Of a DNA stretch of 64,000 nucleotides, positions 18,008 to 27,917 are shown one piece after another. Source of the stretch: Calidifontibacillus oryziterrae (lineage in GTDB: Bacteria; Bacillota; Bacilli; Bacillales; Bacillaceae_J); assembly GCF_000331575.1 (NCBI RefSeq), contig NZ_KB223527.1, positions 717,842 to 781,841 on the forward strand, in the 5' to 3' direction. The notes under the pieces were generated by a model. It had not been told where the DNA came from. It saw only the letters and a list, made by a program, of their open reading frames with translations, and ran no database searches. Position 1 is the first letter of the stretch. Each line of letters starts with the position of its first letter. Both the position numbers and the translations under genes were made by a program.

Positions 18008-19537
18008 TTAATTAATCTGTTCTATTTGTTTCATCAAAAGTTGATATTGATGATCGTTTGGTTCAATTTTTAGCGCTGCTTCTATTGCTTCACTTGCTTT
18101 ATCATAGTTCTGTTGATCAAAATATACTAGCGATAAATTATAATAAGCTTCATGAAAATCAGGTTTCTTTTCTACCACGTATTCCAAATGATGAATTGCC
18201 TTTTCAAAAAAACCTAATTTTATTTCTGTATACGAGAGAAGAAATATTATTTCAATTGGTAAATCATCCTGTTTTTGCTCTTGAATTAAATTAGATAATA
18301 ATTGATATGCTTGTTCATCATTTCCTTCTTCTATTAATTGTCCTGCCATTTGCCCTACAACAAGTGGATCTTGAGGTTGGTCCTTGTATTTTACACCATA
18401 ACCATAAATGGAACTGCTTAGCAAACATAAAATAACAAGAGCGACAAACTGTTTTGTATGCTTTTTATGCTTTGGTAGGTGAACAAACGCTGAGGCTAAG
18501 AAACCGCCAATTAAACCACCGATATGTGCTCCGTTATCAATCATGGGAACAACAAAACCGAGCCCCAAGTTTAATCCTAAAACTGCGATTACATTCATTC
18601 CCATTGTTCGGAAAAATAGGGAAGGATGTACAACTCCAAAGTAAAGTAGTGCGCCGAAACAACCAAAAATTGCACCTGAGGCTCCCGCTGAAACTTGTGT
18701 CGTAAACGCAAAGCTTACAATAGCTCCTAAAATCCCTGATGAAAAATAGATTATAAAAAAACGCCATGTCCCATAAATTCTTTCAACGGCTATTCCTAAG
18801 TAATAAAGCGCTACAGTATTCATAAATAAGTGAAAAAAGCCAATATGTAAAAAAACTGGAGAAATTAATCGCCACCACTCACCAGACAGGATTAATGGAT
18901 TATACTTTGCCCCAAATTGTATAAGAGTTAATGTATCTGTACTGGAGCCAAACCATTCTAATAACAAGAACATTAGTATATTTACCGCAACCAAAATGTA
19001 TGTTAGAAAAGGCTTTTTCGCAAAAAGAAGGCTTTTTTCTTTTTGAATTTTTGCTTTTTCTTCTTGACGGATCGATTGAATTAATTGTGGAATGTTCTGT
19101 TGTTCTTGCCATTCGTTATCATCTGTTTTGGATATTTGTAAGTTATTAAATAATTGAAGTAGCTTTTTAGAACGATTACTATGCTCAATTACAAATGTTG
19201 TAAGTTCATTACTATTACTTTTTTCTATTTGGTACTCCCAATCATCAACGGGTGGATATGTTGTTACATAAATGTTGAAAACCCTAAATTTTTTTCGATA
19301 GGTTTGCTTTTTCAAGTTATTCATTTGTCTTTTTACAGTATCGATGTCATGTAGTAACCAGTTAGTCCAATCGACATCATAGCGCAATAACCTTACGATT
19401 GTCCCATTTTTTCTATTTGATGATTCTAACCAAACCTCTCCATTCTCGTTCAAACTAAGCAAACGATAGTCATAGTTCAAAACGAGATCATAAACTAGGC
19501 TCCAATATAGTTGGTCTTGCTCCGAGGCGACTAACAA
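18008..19537 (-). CDS. gluP: Rhomboid intramembrane serine protease GluP with TPR tail
   Basis: 509 residues in three parts: a cytosolic N-terminal domain (1-170), a rhomboid core with six or seven membrane segments (about 180-380), and tetratricopeptide repeats at the C-terminus (FHEAYYNLSLVYFDQQNYDKA). Catalytic serine lies in GASGAIFG and catalytic histidine in the later NGAHIGGLIGGF. This is the YqgP/GluP layout; B. subtilis YqgP cleaves membrane substrates such as the Mg transporter MgtE. The start is TTG at 19537 behind GAGGGTGAT. Confidence 0.93.
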   Translation of the reverse strand: MLVASEQDQLYWSLVYDLVLNYDYRLLSLNENGEVWLESSNRKNGTIVRLLRYDVDWTNWLLHDIDTVKRQMNNLKKQTYRKKFRVFNIYVTTYPPVDDWEYQIEKSNSNELTTFVIEHSNRSKKLLQLFNNLQISKTDDNEWQEQQNIPQLIQSIRQEEKAKIQKEKSLLFAKKPFLTYILVAVNILMFLLLEWFGSSTDTLTLIQFGAKYNPLILSGEWWRLISPVFLHIGFFHLFMNTVALYYLGIAVERIYGTWRFFIIYFSSGILGAIVSFAFTTQVSAGASGAIFGCFGALLYFGVVHPSLFFRTMGMNVIAVLGLNLGLGFVVPMIDNGAHIGGLIGGFLASAFVHLPKHKKHTKQFVALVILCLLSSSIYGYGVKYKDQPQDPLVVGQMAGQLIEEGNDEQAYQLLSNLIQEQKQDDLPIEIIFLLSYTEIKLGFFEKAIHHLEYVVEKKPDFHEAYYNLSLVYFDQQNYDKASEAIEAALKIEPNDHQYQLLMKQIEQIN

Positions 19538-19541
19538 CTAA

Positions 19542-20291
19542 TCACCCTCTTTCTTCGATAATTTCCTTACCTAGTACTTCAATTACTTCGTTTAATGTTC
19601 TACATGTTTGCAGCGGTTGGTGATTGGTTGTCGGGACTTTTTCACGAGAATTAAGATAAATAGCATCCCAGCCCGCATTAATAGCACCAACTACATCCAA
19701 CTCCCACGAATCACCAATATATAATGAAGGTGAGGATGTTGATTTGTTTAAGCTATGATGTGCAATCTCAAACAATTTTGAATTTGGCTTGGCAACTCCG
19801 TATTCCTGTGAAATAAAAATATTTTCAGGTGAAAACCACCTTTCAAAGTTCAGTGCTTTTAGCTTATTTTTCTGAACGTAGGTCCTTCCATTTGTGATTA
19901 AACCAAAAGGAATATTTCTTTCTGATAACTTGTTTAATAATAATGGCGCTGATTGAAACGGTTCTACAAATAAATGAACAATTGAATAGAAATAACTTTG
20001 AAATTCCCATGCCATCTCCGGTGTTATTTCAATTTGAAAATATTGGAGTGACTTAATAAACCTGATTTGTTGGTACTCCTGTTTCGACCAATTTTTCAAT
20101 TTAATATTATCAAAAAGCTCATTACATTGCTTTTTAAATACTGGAAACCACTCATCTTTATCTGCCGGTTTTATTTGTGACCAATTCCCATCAAAGAAAT
20201 GATGGAAGGTATAATGCATCCCTTTTTTAAATGCGGCCTCATAGTCAATTAACGTATTATCTAAATCTAAACAAACACAACCCCAATTCAT
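19542..20291 (-). CDS. HAD superfamily hydrolase (subfamily IA, YjjG-like)
   Basis: 249 residues. Motif I is CLDLDNTLID with the nucleophile Asp, motif II ITNG, motif III Lys in GVAKPN, and motif IV IGDSWELDVVGA. The helical cap after motif I (residues 20-100) places it in subfamily IA, like nucleotidase YjjG. Substrate unknown. Only four bases separate it from gluP, so the two are probably co-transcribed. Confidence 0.85.
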   Translation of the reverse strand: MNWGCVCLDLDNTLIDYEAAFKKGMHYTFHHFFDGNWSQIKPADKDEWFPVFKKQCNELFDNIKLKNWSKQEYQQIRFIKSLQYFQIEITPEMAWEFQSYFYSIVHLFVEPFQSAPLLLNKLSERNIPFGLITNGRTYVQKNKLKALNFERWFSPENIFISQEYGVAKPNSKLFEIAHHSLNKSTSSPSLYIGDSWELDVVGAINAGWDAIYLNSREKVPTTNHQPLQTCRTLNEVIEVLGKEIIEERG

Positions 20292-20378
20292 AAAATACCA
20301 CCATTCATATTTTCTTTTATCCTATTATACATACATTTTTTCCCTTTTTTAACCTAAAATGAAAAGGGGCTAAACAAC

Positions 20379-20409
20379 AAAAAAGGTGCGGTTAAATAAC
20401 CAACACCTT
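20379..20409 (-). terminator. Terminator after yqgO
   Basis: AAGGTG(c)GGTTA pairs with TAACC(aa)CACCTT; the minus strand ends in a T-run. Confidence 0.8.
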
Positions 20410-20410
20410 C

Positions 20411-20593
20411 TTAACGAAACATTTGACTCACGATTCGATTACGAACATATGGTAAGTTCATAAATGTTCTCACGGTCATTTTCCTCAACCATGGTTGACC
20501 AAGCACCATATTCATGATTTTGAATCGATTACGAAAAATAATTGTGGTGCTTATTGCTAGTAATAAAATACGTAATAGTAAGGTAGTCTGCAT
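20411..20593 (-). CDS. yqgO: YqgO family small protein
   Basis: 60 residues, same length and location as B. subtilis YqgO. A hydrophobic N-terminal helix (LLLRILLLAISTTIIF) is followed by a basic region rich in Arg and Met (RNRF, LRKMTVRTF, VRNRIVSQMF). Probably a small membrane protein with a positively charged cytoplasmic tail. Function unknown. Its own terminator follows. Confidence 0.75.
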   Translation of the reverse strand: MQTTLLLRILLLAISTTIIFRNRFKIMNMVLGQPWLRKMTVRTFMNLPYVRNRIVSQMFR

Positions 20594-20668
20594 GTAAGAT
20601 TTCCCTCCTTACTAATAGAATTCCTTATGAACTTAAGATTATCCAGCTAAATTTGCTATTTATCTTCT

Positions 20669-21649
<981 letters not shown>

Positions 21650-22669
21650 TTATAGTCCAATATACCTTGCGTATAGTGTTTTGGCTCTAACTTGATCTTC
21701 TGTCCCTTGAACAAGTACACGCCCATCCGGAAAAAGTACTAATCGCTCACCTTCTGGCAGTTCAACCTTTACTAAAAAGGGAGTTTTTTGAACTGTTCCA
21801 ATTTGCTGGAGACGATCAGCCCATAATTGTAGATCAAATGATTCGCTTGCCCTTATTTGGACAGTTTCTCTTCCACATAATACTGTTATTATGTCTTTCT
21901 GAGCTAAATTTAATGCAGGGTATTGTTTTTGTTGACAAGTTGGACAATCTTTCCTTGGGGCAGTAAATTTCATTTCATAATGATAATTATTCCAAATATC
22001 GATAGTTTGTAGGTTTTTTCTTTGATTTTTTTTATCACCAACAAGATACTTTATTGCCTCTACTGCTTGGAAGGAAGCAACAATATCGACAATCGGCGAA
22101 ATCACACCGATTGTATCACATGTTTGACCACCTTGATCACTTGAGGTAATAAAGCATCGTAAACAAGGGGTTTCATTTGGAACAAAGATTGCTGACATTC
22201 CTCTTGCGCTAACAGCTCCACCATAAACAAACGGAATTCCTTTTTTATAACAGGCATCGTTCAAAAGAAATCTTGTTTGAAAATTATCTGTTCCATCAAC
22301 AACAATATCGATGTCATCCATTAATTGATCTATATTAGCAACTGACGCATCTGCAACAATCGCATCAATAACAATTTCTGAATTGATTTTAGAAAGCTTA
22401 TTTTTTGCGGCAATTGCTTTCGGTAACGCAGCTTTTACATCATCCTCATCAAATAACATTTGCCGTTGCAGGTTGCTTTTTTCAACATAATCTCGGTCAA
22501 CAAAGCGGACGAATCCAATTCCAGCGCGGACAAAATGATTGGCTAGTGCTGTGCCTAACGCTCCCATTCCGACAATAAGGACACGGCTATTGTTTAATCG
22601 CTTCTGCCCTTCTTTCCCAATAGGAGAAAACAACATTTGTCTAGAATACCTTGTATAATCAGTCATCAT
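21650..22669 (-). CDS. moeB: MoeB/ThiF family adenylyltransferase
   Basis: Activates the C-terminus of a sulfur-carrier protein (MoaD or ThiS) by adenylation. 339 residues. ATP-binding GMGALGTALANHF, DRDYVEKSNLQRQMLF with the catalytic Arg, DGTDNFQTRFLLND, and zinc ligands in CLRC and CPTC. A C-terminal extension of about 90 residues follows. MoeB and ThiF cannot be separated safely by sequence; with napA and moaA in the window a molybdopterin role is plausible, and 339 residues fits Bacillus MoeB. Confidence 0.85.
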   Translation of the reverse strand: MMTDYTRYSRQMLFSPIGKEGQKRLNNSRVLIVGMGALGTALANHFVRAGIGFVRFVDRDYVEKSNLQRQMLFDEDDVKAALPKAIAAKNKLSKINSEIVIDAIVADASVANIDQLMDDIDIVVDGTDNFQTRFLLNDACYKKGIPFVYGGAVSARGMSAIFVPNETPCLRCFITSSDQGGQTCDTIGVISPIVDIVASFQAVEAIKYLVGDKKNQRKNLQTIDIWNNYHYEMKFTAPRKDCPTCQQKQYPALNLAQKDIITVLCGRETVQIRASESFDLQLWADRLQQIGTVQKTPFLVKVELPEGERLVLFPDGRVLVQGTEDQVRAKTLYARYIGL

Positions 22670-22685
22670 CCTTCAACTCCATTAT

Positions 22686-23474
22686 TTAAATAAAAGCTAA
22701 TATAACTAAAGAACCGAGCATGATAGCTAAAAAGTTTACAACTTCATTATTAAATAGTCTTAATCCTTGTTTATATTGGGTTTTCATCCCACAATGCTTC
22801 CTTTTTTCTGTGACCAAATAACACGACGGACAATAATAAGTAACCTGAACAGTGGCACCAAGGAATGTATCAACCAAATTACCTAAAAACCCTGCTAAAG
22901 CAATTAATAAAGCTATAGTCAATGATACCTCGTTCCATAAAAAATAGCTAACGATTCCGATCAATAGCGCTCCAAAAAATGCTGCTATTGTTCCTAGAAG
23001 TGACATTGCCCCAGACGTCCCTGCCTCTACTTGTTTCAGGGAAAGAAGATGTACAGGCTTCTTACGGCTGAGCGAACCTATTTCCGATGCCCATGTATCA
23101 GAATTGGCGGTTGCTAGTGCCGCAATAAAAATAAAAAGAAATAGGTCATTTTTTATAAAAGCAAAGCCAATGCTAGCAATTGCCGGCAAAAGTCCATTTG
23201 CCAATACCTGGTATCCATCTCTTTTCCCGCCTTTTTCATTTCTTTCGTCAGCCGATCTTTTTCGTTCCCGTTTAAATCGACTCCAAAAGCTTGATGTTAC
23301 GAAGAAAGCACCTATTAAAAATAACCCTTTTATCCCCGTGCCCAGTACAATTAAAAAGCTAATTAAGAGTGCAACAATCCCACCGGAAACTGATAAAGCC
23401 TGGAACCTATACCCACCATAAACACCAAGAATGAGAGCTAATACTCCTACTATTTCACTACTTGTTATGTACAT
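22686..23474 (-). CDS. DUF92 family integral membrane protein
   Basis: 262 residues with about six membrane helices and the conserved DUF92 segment ATANSDTWASEIGSLSRKKP...VEAGTSGAMSLLGTIAA, plus GNLVDTFLGATVQ. Homologues in plants include phytyl-phosphate kinase VTE6, so a lipid-alcohol phosphate or isoprenoid role is possible, but the bacterial function is unknown. A CPSC...HCG cluster near the C-terminus might bind metal. Its start overlaps the yqgN end by 10 bp. Confidence 0.8.
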   Translation of the reverse strand: MYITSSEIVGVLALILGVYGGYRFQALSVSGGIVALLISFLIVLGTGIKGLFLIGAFFVTSSFWSRFKRERKRSADERNEKGGKRDGYQVLANGLLPAIASIGFAFIKNDLFLFIFIAALATANSDTWASEIGSLSRKKPVHLLSLKQVEAGTSGAMSLLGTIAAFFGALLIGIVSYFLWNEVSLTIALLIALAGFLGNLVDTFLGATVQVTYYCPSCYLVTEKRKHCGMKTQYKQGLRLFNNEVVNFLAIMLGSLVILAFI

Positions 23475-24028
23475 AAAATGACCTGCTCATTTGTAATAAT
23501 CATCCCTATCGTACGGTCATGATCTTCCATTGGTATTGCATCAATAAGTTGTAGATCAAAAGCAAGCGAAATTGTTTTCCCTTTATATTTAGATAGAAAA
23601 CGATCGTAATAACCACCACCAAACCCTAAACGGTGACCTTTTGTGGTGAAAGCAAGGCCTGGAACAATTAATAAGTCTAGTTCTTGTGGTATCACCATAG
23701 TTGTTTTATCCTCGATAGGCTCTTCTAATTGCGAATACACAACCTCTAGCTGTTCAAAGGATTCGATTATCCGGAACGTCATCTCTCTTCCAACCGGATC
23801 ACATTTTGGTATAGCAATTTTCTTATGTAACTCCCAGCCTTTTTCAATAATAGACCTCGTATAAACCTCTTTATCTCTTGAGATTGTAATACCAACTGTT
23901 TCGGCATCCTTCCATTCATTCAGACTATAAAGGGAATTCGCAATTTTGTCAGACCAAGCTTTATATAAATCTTCTGTCATGTTTTCTATCTTTTCCTTCA
24001 TCATCTTGCGAAGCAGTTGCTTTTGCAT
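23465..24028 (-). CDS. yqgN: 5-formyltetrahydrofolate cyclo-ligase
   Basis: Converts 5-formyl-THF to 5,10-methenyl-THF with ATP, recycling a folate storage form. 187 residues, normal length. Visible motifs: the N-terminal basic LLRKMMKEK, the substrate region VPGLAFTTKGHRLGFGGGYYDRFL, which is the family signature near residue 125-150. Located between rpmG and DUF92 as in other Bacilli. Confidence 0.92.
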   Translation of the reverse strand: MQKQLLRKMMKEKIENMTEDLYKAWSDKIANSLYSLNEWKDAETVGITISRDKEVYTRSIIEKGWELHKKIAIPKCDPVGREMTFRIIESFEQLEVVYSQLEEPIEDKTTMVIPQELDLLIVPGLAFTTKGHRLGFGGGYYDRFLSKYKGKTISLAFDLQLIDAIPMEDHDRTIGMIITNEQVILCT

Positions 24029-24076
24029 TTACACATCTCCCTCTCGCTTGTTTTATACTATCATAATAGTATTGAT

Positions 24077-24110
24077 CAAAAAAAAACAGTAGGAAGAATA
24101 TCCCTACTGT
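24077..24110 (-). terminator. Terminator after rpmG
   Basis: AACAGTAGG/CCTACTGTT stem with an A/T-rich loop; the minus strand continues in a long T-run. Confidence 0.8.
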
Positions 24111-24111
24111 T

Positions 24112-24261
24112 TTACTTAGTTTCACGATGTAAAGTGTGAGTTTTGCAAGATGGACAATATTTTTTAAGCTCAATACGCTCTGTATTATTCCGCTTATTTT
24201 TTGTTGTAATATAGTTACGATGTCCGCTTTCTGTGCAAGCTAGTGTAACATTGACACGCAT
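24112..24261 (-). CDS. rpmGA: Ribosomal protein bL33
   Basis: 49-residue large-subunit protein bL33: begins [20 protein letters not shown] and ends THTLHRETK. Its cysteine pattern is unusual: one Cys in CTES where zinc-binding (C+) forms have a CxxC, but a full CPSC pair further on, giving three Cys in all. B. subtilis RpmGA, as I recall it, lacks the second pair. It lies upstream of yqgN as in B. subtilis. Confidence 0.93.
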   Translation of the reverse strand: MRVNVTLACTESGHRNYITTKNKRNNTERIELKKYCPSCKTHTLHRETK

Positions 24262-24377
24262 GTATTTCCCTCCAGACCTATATTTCAAAGTTTATTTACG
24301 GTATTTAGCCTTCGTCATAAAAAATGTGTAAAATTGACGATTACTCAGACTTAAATATAATATCAAATACCATGAAA

Positions 24378-25151
24378 TTATTCAACCCTTATTTGTTTCA
24401 TCGGTTTTATCTTATATATCAGTTCATTTTCAATAAAGTCGCTTATAAGCCAATCAGGGTCGTTTTTTATGATATTATTTAACAAATTTACTTCTTTTAT
24501 AGTAGCGCCAAATGCAACCCAATAAAACCCATGTTTAATCTCATAAGGTAACATTTTTGCTTCTAAGGAGAAAGCACTTTTCACCTTGCCAGTAGAAATC
24601 GGGTTAAAGTTTAACCGGCCATTTTCTACATCCAATACGTTACGAACTGATAGATCATCCTTTTGTACAGTTGTATACTGTGAAATTCCTTTATTATCGA
24701 TTACACCATTGAACAGTATACAACGCCCCTGACTTTCATGATATAAATTTCTATCCCCTAAACTAAAGAAAGTAGTGCCGCTATAATCAAAATCTTGTTG
24801 GAAAAATAACCTCAAATCCTGTTCTATTTTTGCATTATTGTGAATGGTAATTTTTCTGAAAAATAAATTTGTGTGAAAATATTCCTCTATTTCAAGCATT
24901 AATGAATGTCTACTACTCATAGCAGTTATATATGTCGATTGCTTATTCATTCTTTTATTTATATTGTTATCCCAGATTAATTCTTGGTCCCATTCTAGGC
25001 CATTATGTTTATTCCAAATTGCAAAAGTTTGGCGACAGACGAATTTAGCTGAATTTTCTTTATTGGCATTTCCAAGACAAATATTTCGCATTTGTAGACC
25101 GTCATACAACATTACACCTATATTCCGATTCGTTAATTTTCCATTATTCAT
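24378..25151 (-). CDS. Unrecognised protein resembling the N-terminal beta-domain of GH15 glucoamylase-type proteins
   Basis: 257 residues from an ATG at 25151 preceded by AAGGGTG; a GTG three codons earlier overlaps the ribosome site. The protein is soluble, beta-rich, and has a style (NRNIGVMLYDGLQMRNICLG..., IEEYFHTNLFFRKITIHN, LRLFFQQDFDYSG) like the N-terminal sandwich domain of bacterial glucoamylase-type GH15 proteins. The (alpha/alpha)6 catalytic domain is absent, and no continuing frame is seen downstream. It may be a remnant of a longer gene or a stand-alone domain. It sits where B. subtilis has yqgM/yqgL. Low certainty of family. Confidence 0.5.
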   Translation of the reverse strand: MNNGKLTNRNIGVMLYDGLQMRNICLGNANKENSAKFVCRQTFAIWNKHNGLEWDQELIWDNNINKRMNKQSTYITAMSSRHSLMLEIEEYFHTNLFFRKITIHNNAKIEQDLRLFFQQDFDYSGTTFFSLGDRNLYHESQGRCILFNGVIDNKGISQYTTVQKDDLSVRNVLDVENGRLNFNPISTGKVKSAFSLEAKMLPYEIKHGFYWVAFGATIKEVNLLNNIIKNDPDWLISDFIENELIYKIKPMKQIRVE

Positions 25152-25402
25152 AAAACGCACCCTTAATAATAATTTTTATTTGAATCTTCGAAAGCGTTTG
25201 CGAACTCTTGTAAAATCTAGCTTTTTAATTTCTTTAATCATATCACCATATAAACCACTACTACAATGAGGTGATTTTGTCGAAAAATCCAAATAGTTGG
25301 TAGAGAACGATTGACTTTTGAATATATTTTTTTAAATCATAGCTTTCGACAATACGCGTTAATTTTTTTATAGATTATTTAGCAAAATACTACAAAAAAG
25401 GC

Positions 25403-25408
25403 TATAAT
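25403..25408 (+). promoter_or_regulatory. Likely -10 element for the small membrane protein operon
   Basis: TATAAT 42 bp before the ATG at 25450. A convincing -35 is not visible (TAGCAA at 17 bp is weak). Confidence 0.4.
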
Positions 25409-25449
25409 GAAGTAAGTGTAAGCAATATGTGAATTGGAGTGAGAGCTTA

Positions 25450-25695
25450 ATGATTTCACTAGAGACAGCCATCATTGGTCTATTCTCTTTTTCAATTGTT
25501 TTATTAGTGCTATCTTTTTTTCAAAAAGACAAATATAAAGAGCTTGAAAGTCAAATTGAAACATTAACAATGACTGTTATGCAGGAAAATTATCAACTTA
25601 AAAAGAAAATGAAAGTTTTGGAAGAAGAACTTTTAGTAAACGAAAACTATACTGTACCACTTAGTGAAAAGGCAATTCGTGAAATGCAAGAATAA
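25450..25695 (+). CDS. Small membrane protein with coiled coil
   Basis: 81 residues. One membrane helix (TAIIGLFSFSIVLLVLSFF) followed by a heptad-rich, charged helix (YKELESQIETLTMTVMQENYQLKKKMKVLEEE) that probably dimerises in the cytoplasm. Start chosen at ATG 25450 with GGAGTG nine bases before it; a GTG at 25429 lacks a site. It precedes the next gene by 24 bp, so they form an operon. It occupies the yqzD/yqzC position next to pst genes, but I do not recognise a family. Confidence 0.65.
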   Translation: MISLETAIIGLFSFSIVLLVLSFFQKDKYKELESQIETLTMTVMQENYQLKKKMKVLEEELLVNENYTVPLSEKAIREMQE

Positions 25696-25719
25696 TTTAA
25701 ATAGAAGAGGATGAAACGG

Positions 25720-26286
25720 ATGGCAAATAATTCTTTAAGAAGCTTTGCTTCAGGGATGATCATTGCTACTTCCATCTTTACAGCTATCTATTATTTTCAA
25801 CCTGCCGAGGGCGGTGAAAAAACAATAGAAGAAGTGCGGACTATTACAGAGGAAGAAGTCCAGCAATATTTAGAAAATAAAAACTATATATCGATCCCGA
25901 AGCAGACATACGAGGAGCTAATGGAAAAACAAAATACGACTGATTTAAAATCTAAGGATAATCCTGAGGCCACTGATAAAGCATCTGAACAACTACTAGG
26001 CGGGAACACTGCTGCAGGTAATGAAGAAACCTCAAACAATAATAAGAAGTATGCAGAAGAGTCTACAAATTCAAAGCCCGTTACATATAAACTTGAAGTG
26101 GTGCGTGGTATGAATAGCATTCAAATTGCTAAGCAGCTTGAAAAGGCAGGAATTGTGAAAAGTAGCGAGGAATTTGAACAGTTCCTACTGAACAAAAAAT
26201 GGAATCGTTCGATCCAAATTGGCACATATGATTTAAGCAATGAAATGTCATATGAAGAGATCGGTAGAATTATTACGAAAAAATAA
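25720..26286 (+). CDS. Membrane-anchored protein with C-terminal YceG/MltG-like domain (YqzC position)
   Basis: 188 residues. An N-terminal membrane anchor (GMIIATSIFTAIYYF) is followed by an acidic, low-complexity linker (about 70-125, rich in Asn, Ser, Glu, Thr) and a C-terminal domain (TYKLEVVRGMNSIQIAKQLEKAGIVKSSEEFEQFL) that resembles the LysM-like substrate domain of YceG/MltG endolytic transglycosylases. The catalytic part of MltG is missing, so it is not a transglycosylase itself; peptidoglycan binding is possible. The ATG at 25720 fits AGAGG better than that at 25711. Location next to phoU matches yqzC. Confidence 0.65.
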   Translation: MANNSLRSFASGMIIATSIFTAIYYFQPAEGGEKTIEEVRTITEEEVQQYLENKNYISIPKQTYEELMEKQNTTDLKSKDNPEATDKASEQLLGGNTAAGNEETSNNNKKYAEESTNSKPVTYKLEVVRGMNSIQIAKQLEKAGIVKSSEEFEQFLLNKKWNRSIQIGTYDLSNEMSYEEIGRIITKK

Positions 26287-26287
26287 G

Positions 26288-26310
26288 AAAAAGCCCTAAT
26301 GGGCTTTTTT
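26288..26310 (+). terminator. Bidirectional terminator between the YqzC-like gene and phoU
   Basis: AAAAAGCCC-taat-GGGCTTTTTT, with T-runs on both strands, between convergent stops. Confidence 0.85.
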
Positions 26311-26313
26311 GTT

Positions 26314-26973
26314 TTAGCTATTTAAATTATATCGGATGCCTTTTACTAAATAGAAAACTCCTTCGGATATGTTTGTAGCATAATCAGCAATTCTTTCCAC
26401 TGATTTAGCTACAAATGTTAACTGGGTAATCGTATTTATTATCTCTTTATCATCAGCTGCCATTTGCAAGCATTTTTGAATTGTTTCTCCATAAAGCTTA
26501 TCAACCTCATCATCCATATCAGCTATTTTTTTGGCTAATACAACATCTTCATCAAGATAAGCTTTTAACGATAATGAAAGCATCTCAGATGCGACATCCA
26601 CCATCTTTTGCAATGACGGTATCGACGCGTGCTTGGATGTATCACTAACCCTTATTGCTGATTTAGAAATATTTACAGCGTAATCTGCTACTCGTTCTAA
26701 CTCTGAGGAAATTTTAAGAGCAACAATAATCCGTCTTAAGTCGATTGCAACAGGTGATTCCCTTGCGATTAACAGAATGGCTAAATCATTTATATCTTCT
26801 TCAAGATGATCGATATAAGAATCTTCATCGATAACTTGAATAGCACTTTCAACATCCTTATCGTGTAACGCTCTTATTGATTTCTCAAAAGCTTCCTTAG
26901 CTAAGTTTCCAAGCTCTAATAACTGTTCATTTAAATGATGTAATTTTTGATCGAAATTTTCTCTAAGTGCCAT
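26314..26973 (-). CDS. phoU: Phosphate uptake regulator PhoU
   Basis: About 219 residues, all helical, with two PhoU repeats (LGNLAKEAFEKSIRALHDKDVE... and SLSLKAYLDEDVVLAKKIADMDDEVDKLY). Each carries the E/DxxxD metal-cluster motif style of the family. PhoU dampens the Pst transporter and phosphate signalling. Start chosen at ATG 26973 (GGAGACGGGG upstream) over a GTG at 26985. Last gene of pstSCAB-phoU; B. subtilis lacks phoU in this operon, other Bacilli have it. Confidence 0.92.
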   Translation of the reverse strand: MALRENFDQKLHHLNEQLLELGNLAKEAFEKSIRALHDKDVESAIQVIDEDSYIDHLEEDINDLAILLIARESPVAIDLRRIIVALKISSELERVADYAVNISKSAIRVSDTSKHASIPSLQKMVDVASEMLSLSLKAYLDEDVVLAKKIADMDDEVDKLYGETIQKCLQMAADDKEIINTITQLTFVAKSVERIADYATNISEGVFYLVKGIRYNLNS

Positions 26974-26999
26974 CCCCGTCTCCACTCCTTATTATTTGT

Positions 27000-27902
27000 T
27001 TATCCGAAACGTCCCGTGATATAATCTTCCGTTCTTTTATCACTAGGACTTGAAAAAAGTCGATCAGTCCCATCATATTCAATTACTTCGCCAGTTAGAA
27101 AAAATGCTGTTCGATCTGAAATTCTAGCAGCTTGTTGCATATTATGGGTGACGATTACAATACTGTAATGTTCCTTCAGCTGCTGACATAATTCTTCAAT
27201 TTTTAATGTTGAAATTGGATCAAGGGCAGATGTTGGTTCGTCCATTAAAATAACGTCGGGTTCGATCGCTAAACATCTTGCAATACAAATACGTTGTTGC
27301 TGTCCACCTGATAATCCATAGGCATTTTCATGTAACCTGTCCTTTACCTCATCCCAAATAGCTGCCCCACGAAGACTTTTTTCAACAATCTCATCGAGAA
27401 CCTTTTTATTTCGTATTCCATGAATCTTTGGGCCATAAGCAATGTTTTCATAAATAGACTTTGGAAATGGATTGGGTTTTTGAAAAACCATACCTACTCT
27501 TGTACGTAATTCTTCTACGCGATACGATTTATCAAAAATGTTTTTGCCTCGATATAAAATATCCCCAGATGTACGAACCGTCGGAATCATTTCAATCATT
27601 CGGTTTAATGTTTTTAAATATGTGGATTTTCCACAACCTGAAGGTCCGATAATAGCGGTAACCTCGTTTTCATAAATTGGTAGTGTAACGTGCTTCAGAG
27701 CATGGTCTTCCCCATACCAAAGATTTAAATCCTTTGTATCAAATACTATGTTTTTGATCGCGACTTTTTCTGTTACTTGCTTTTCATTAACTTTCACTTT
27801 TATTTGCTGAACGTTTTTGCTCAACTCTTTATCATCCTCTTGACAATAGATTTCTCCATCAACCTCAGTAGCTACTGGATTTTTTTCAATAGTAGTAGTC
27901 AT
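27000..27902 (-). CDS. pstB: Phosphate ABC transporter ATP-binding protein PstB
   Basis: ATPase of the high-affinity phosphate importer. Walker [11 protein letters not shown]-loop FQKPNPFP, signature LSGGQQQR, Walker [14 protein letters not shown] and the switch His in VTHN are all present. At 300 residues it is about 40 longer than usual because of a charged N-terminal extension ([20 protein letters not shown]) before the ABC domain. The exact start is unsure: ATG 27902 or GTG 27911, both after AGGGGG. Only one pstB is present, whereas B. subtilis has two. Confidence 0.95.
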   Translation of the reverse strand: MTTTIEKNPVATEVDGEIYCQEDDKELSKNVQQIKVKVNEKQVTEKVAIKNIVFDTKDLNLWYGEDHALKHVTLPIYENEVTAIIGPSGCGKSTYLKTLNRMIEMIPTVRTSGDILYRGKNIFDKSYRVEELRTRVGMVFQKPNPFPKSIYENIAYGPKIHGIRNKKVLDEIVEKSLRGAAIWDEVKDRLHENAYGLSGGQQQRICIARCLAIEPDVILMDEPTSALDPISTLKIEELCQQLKEHYSIVIVTHNMQQAARISDRTAFFLTGEVIEYDGTDRLFSSPSDKRTEDYITGRFG

Positions 27903-27917
27903 TACTAACACAGCCCC

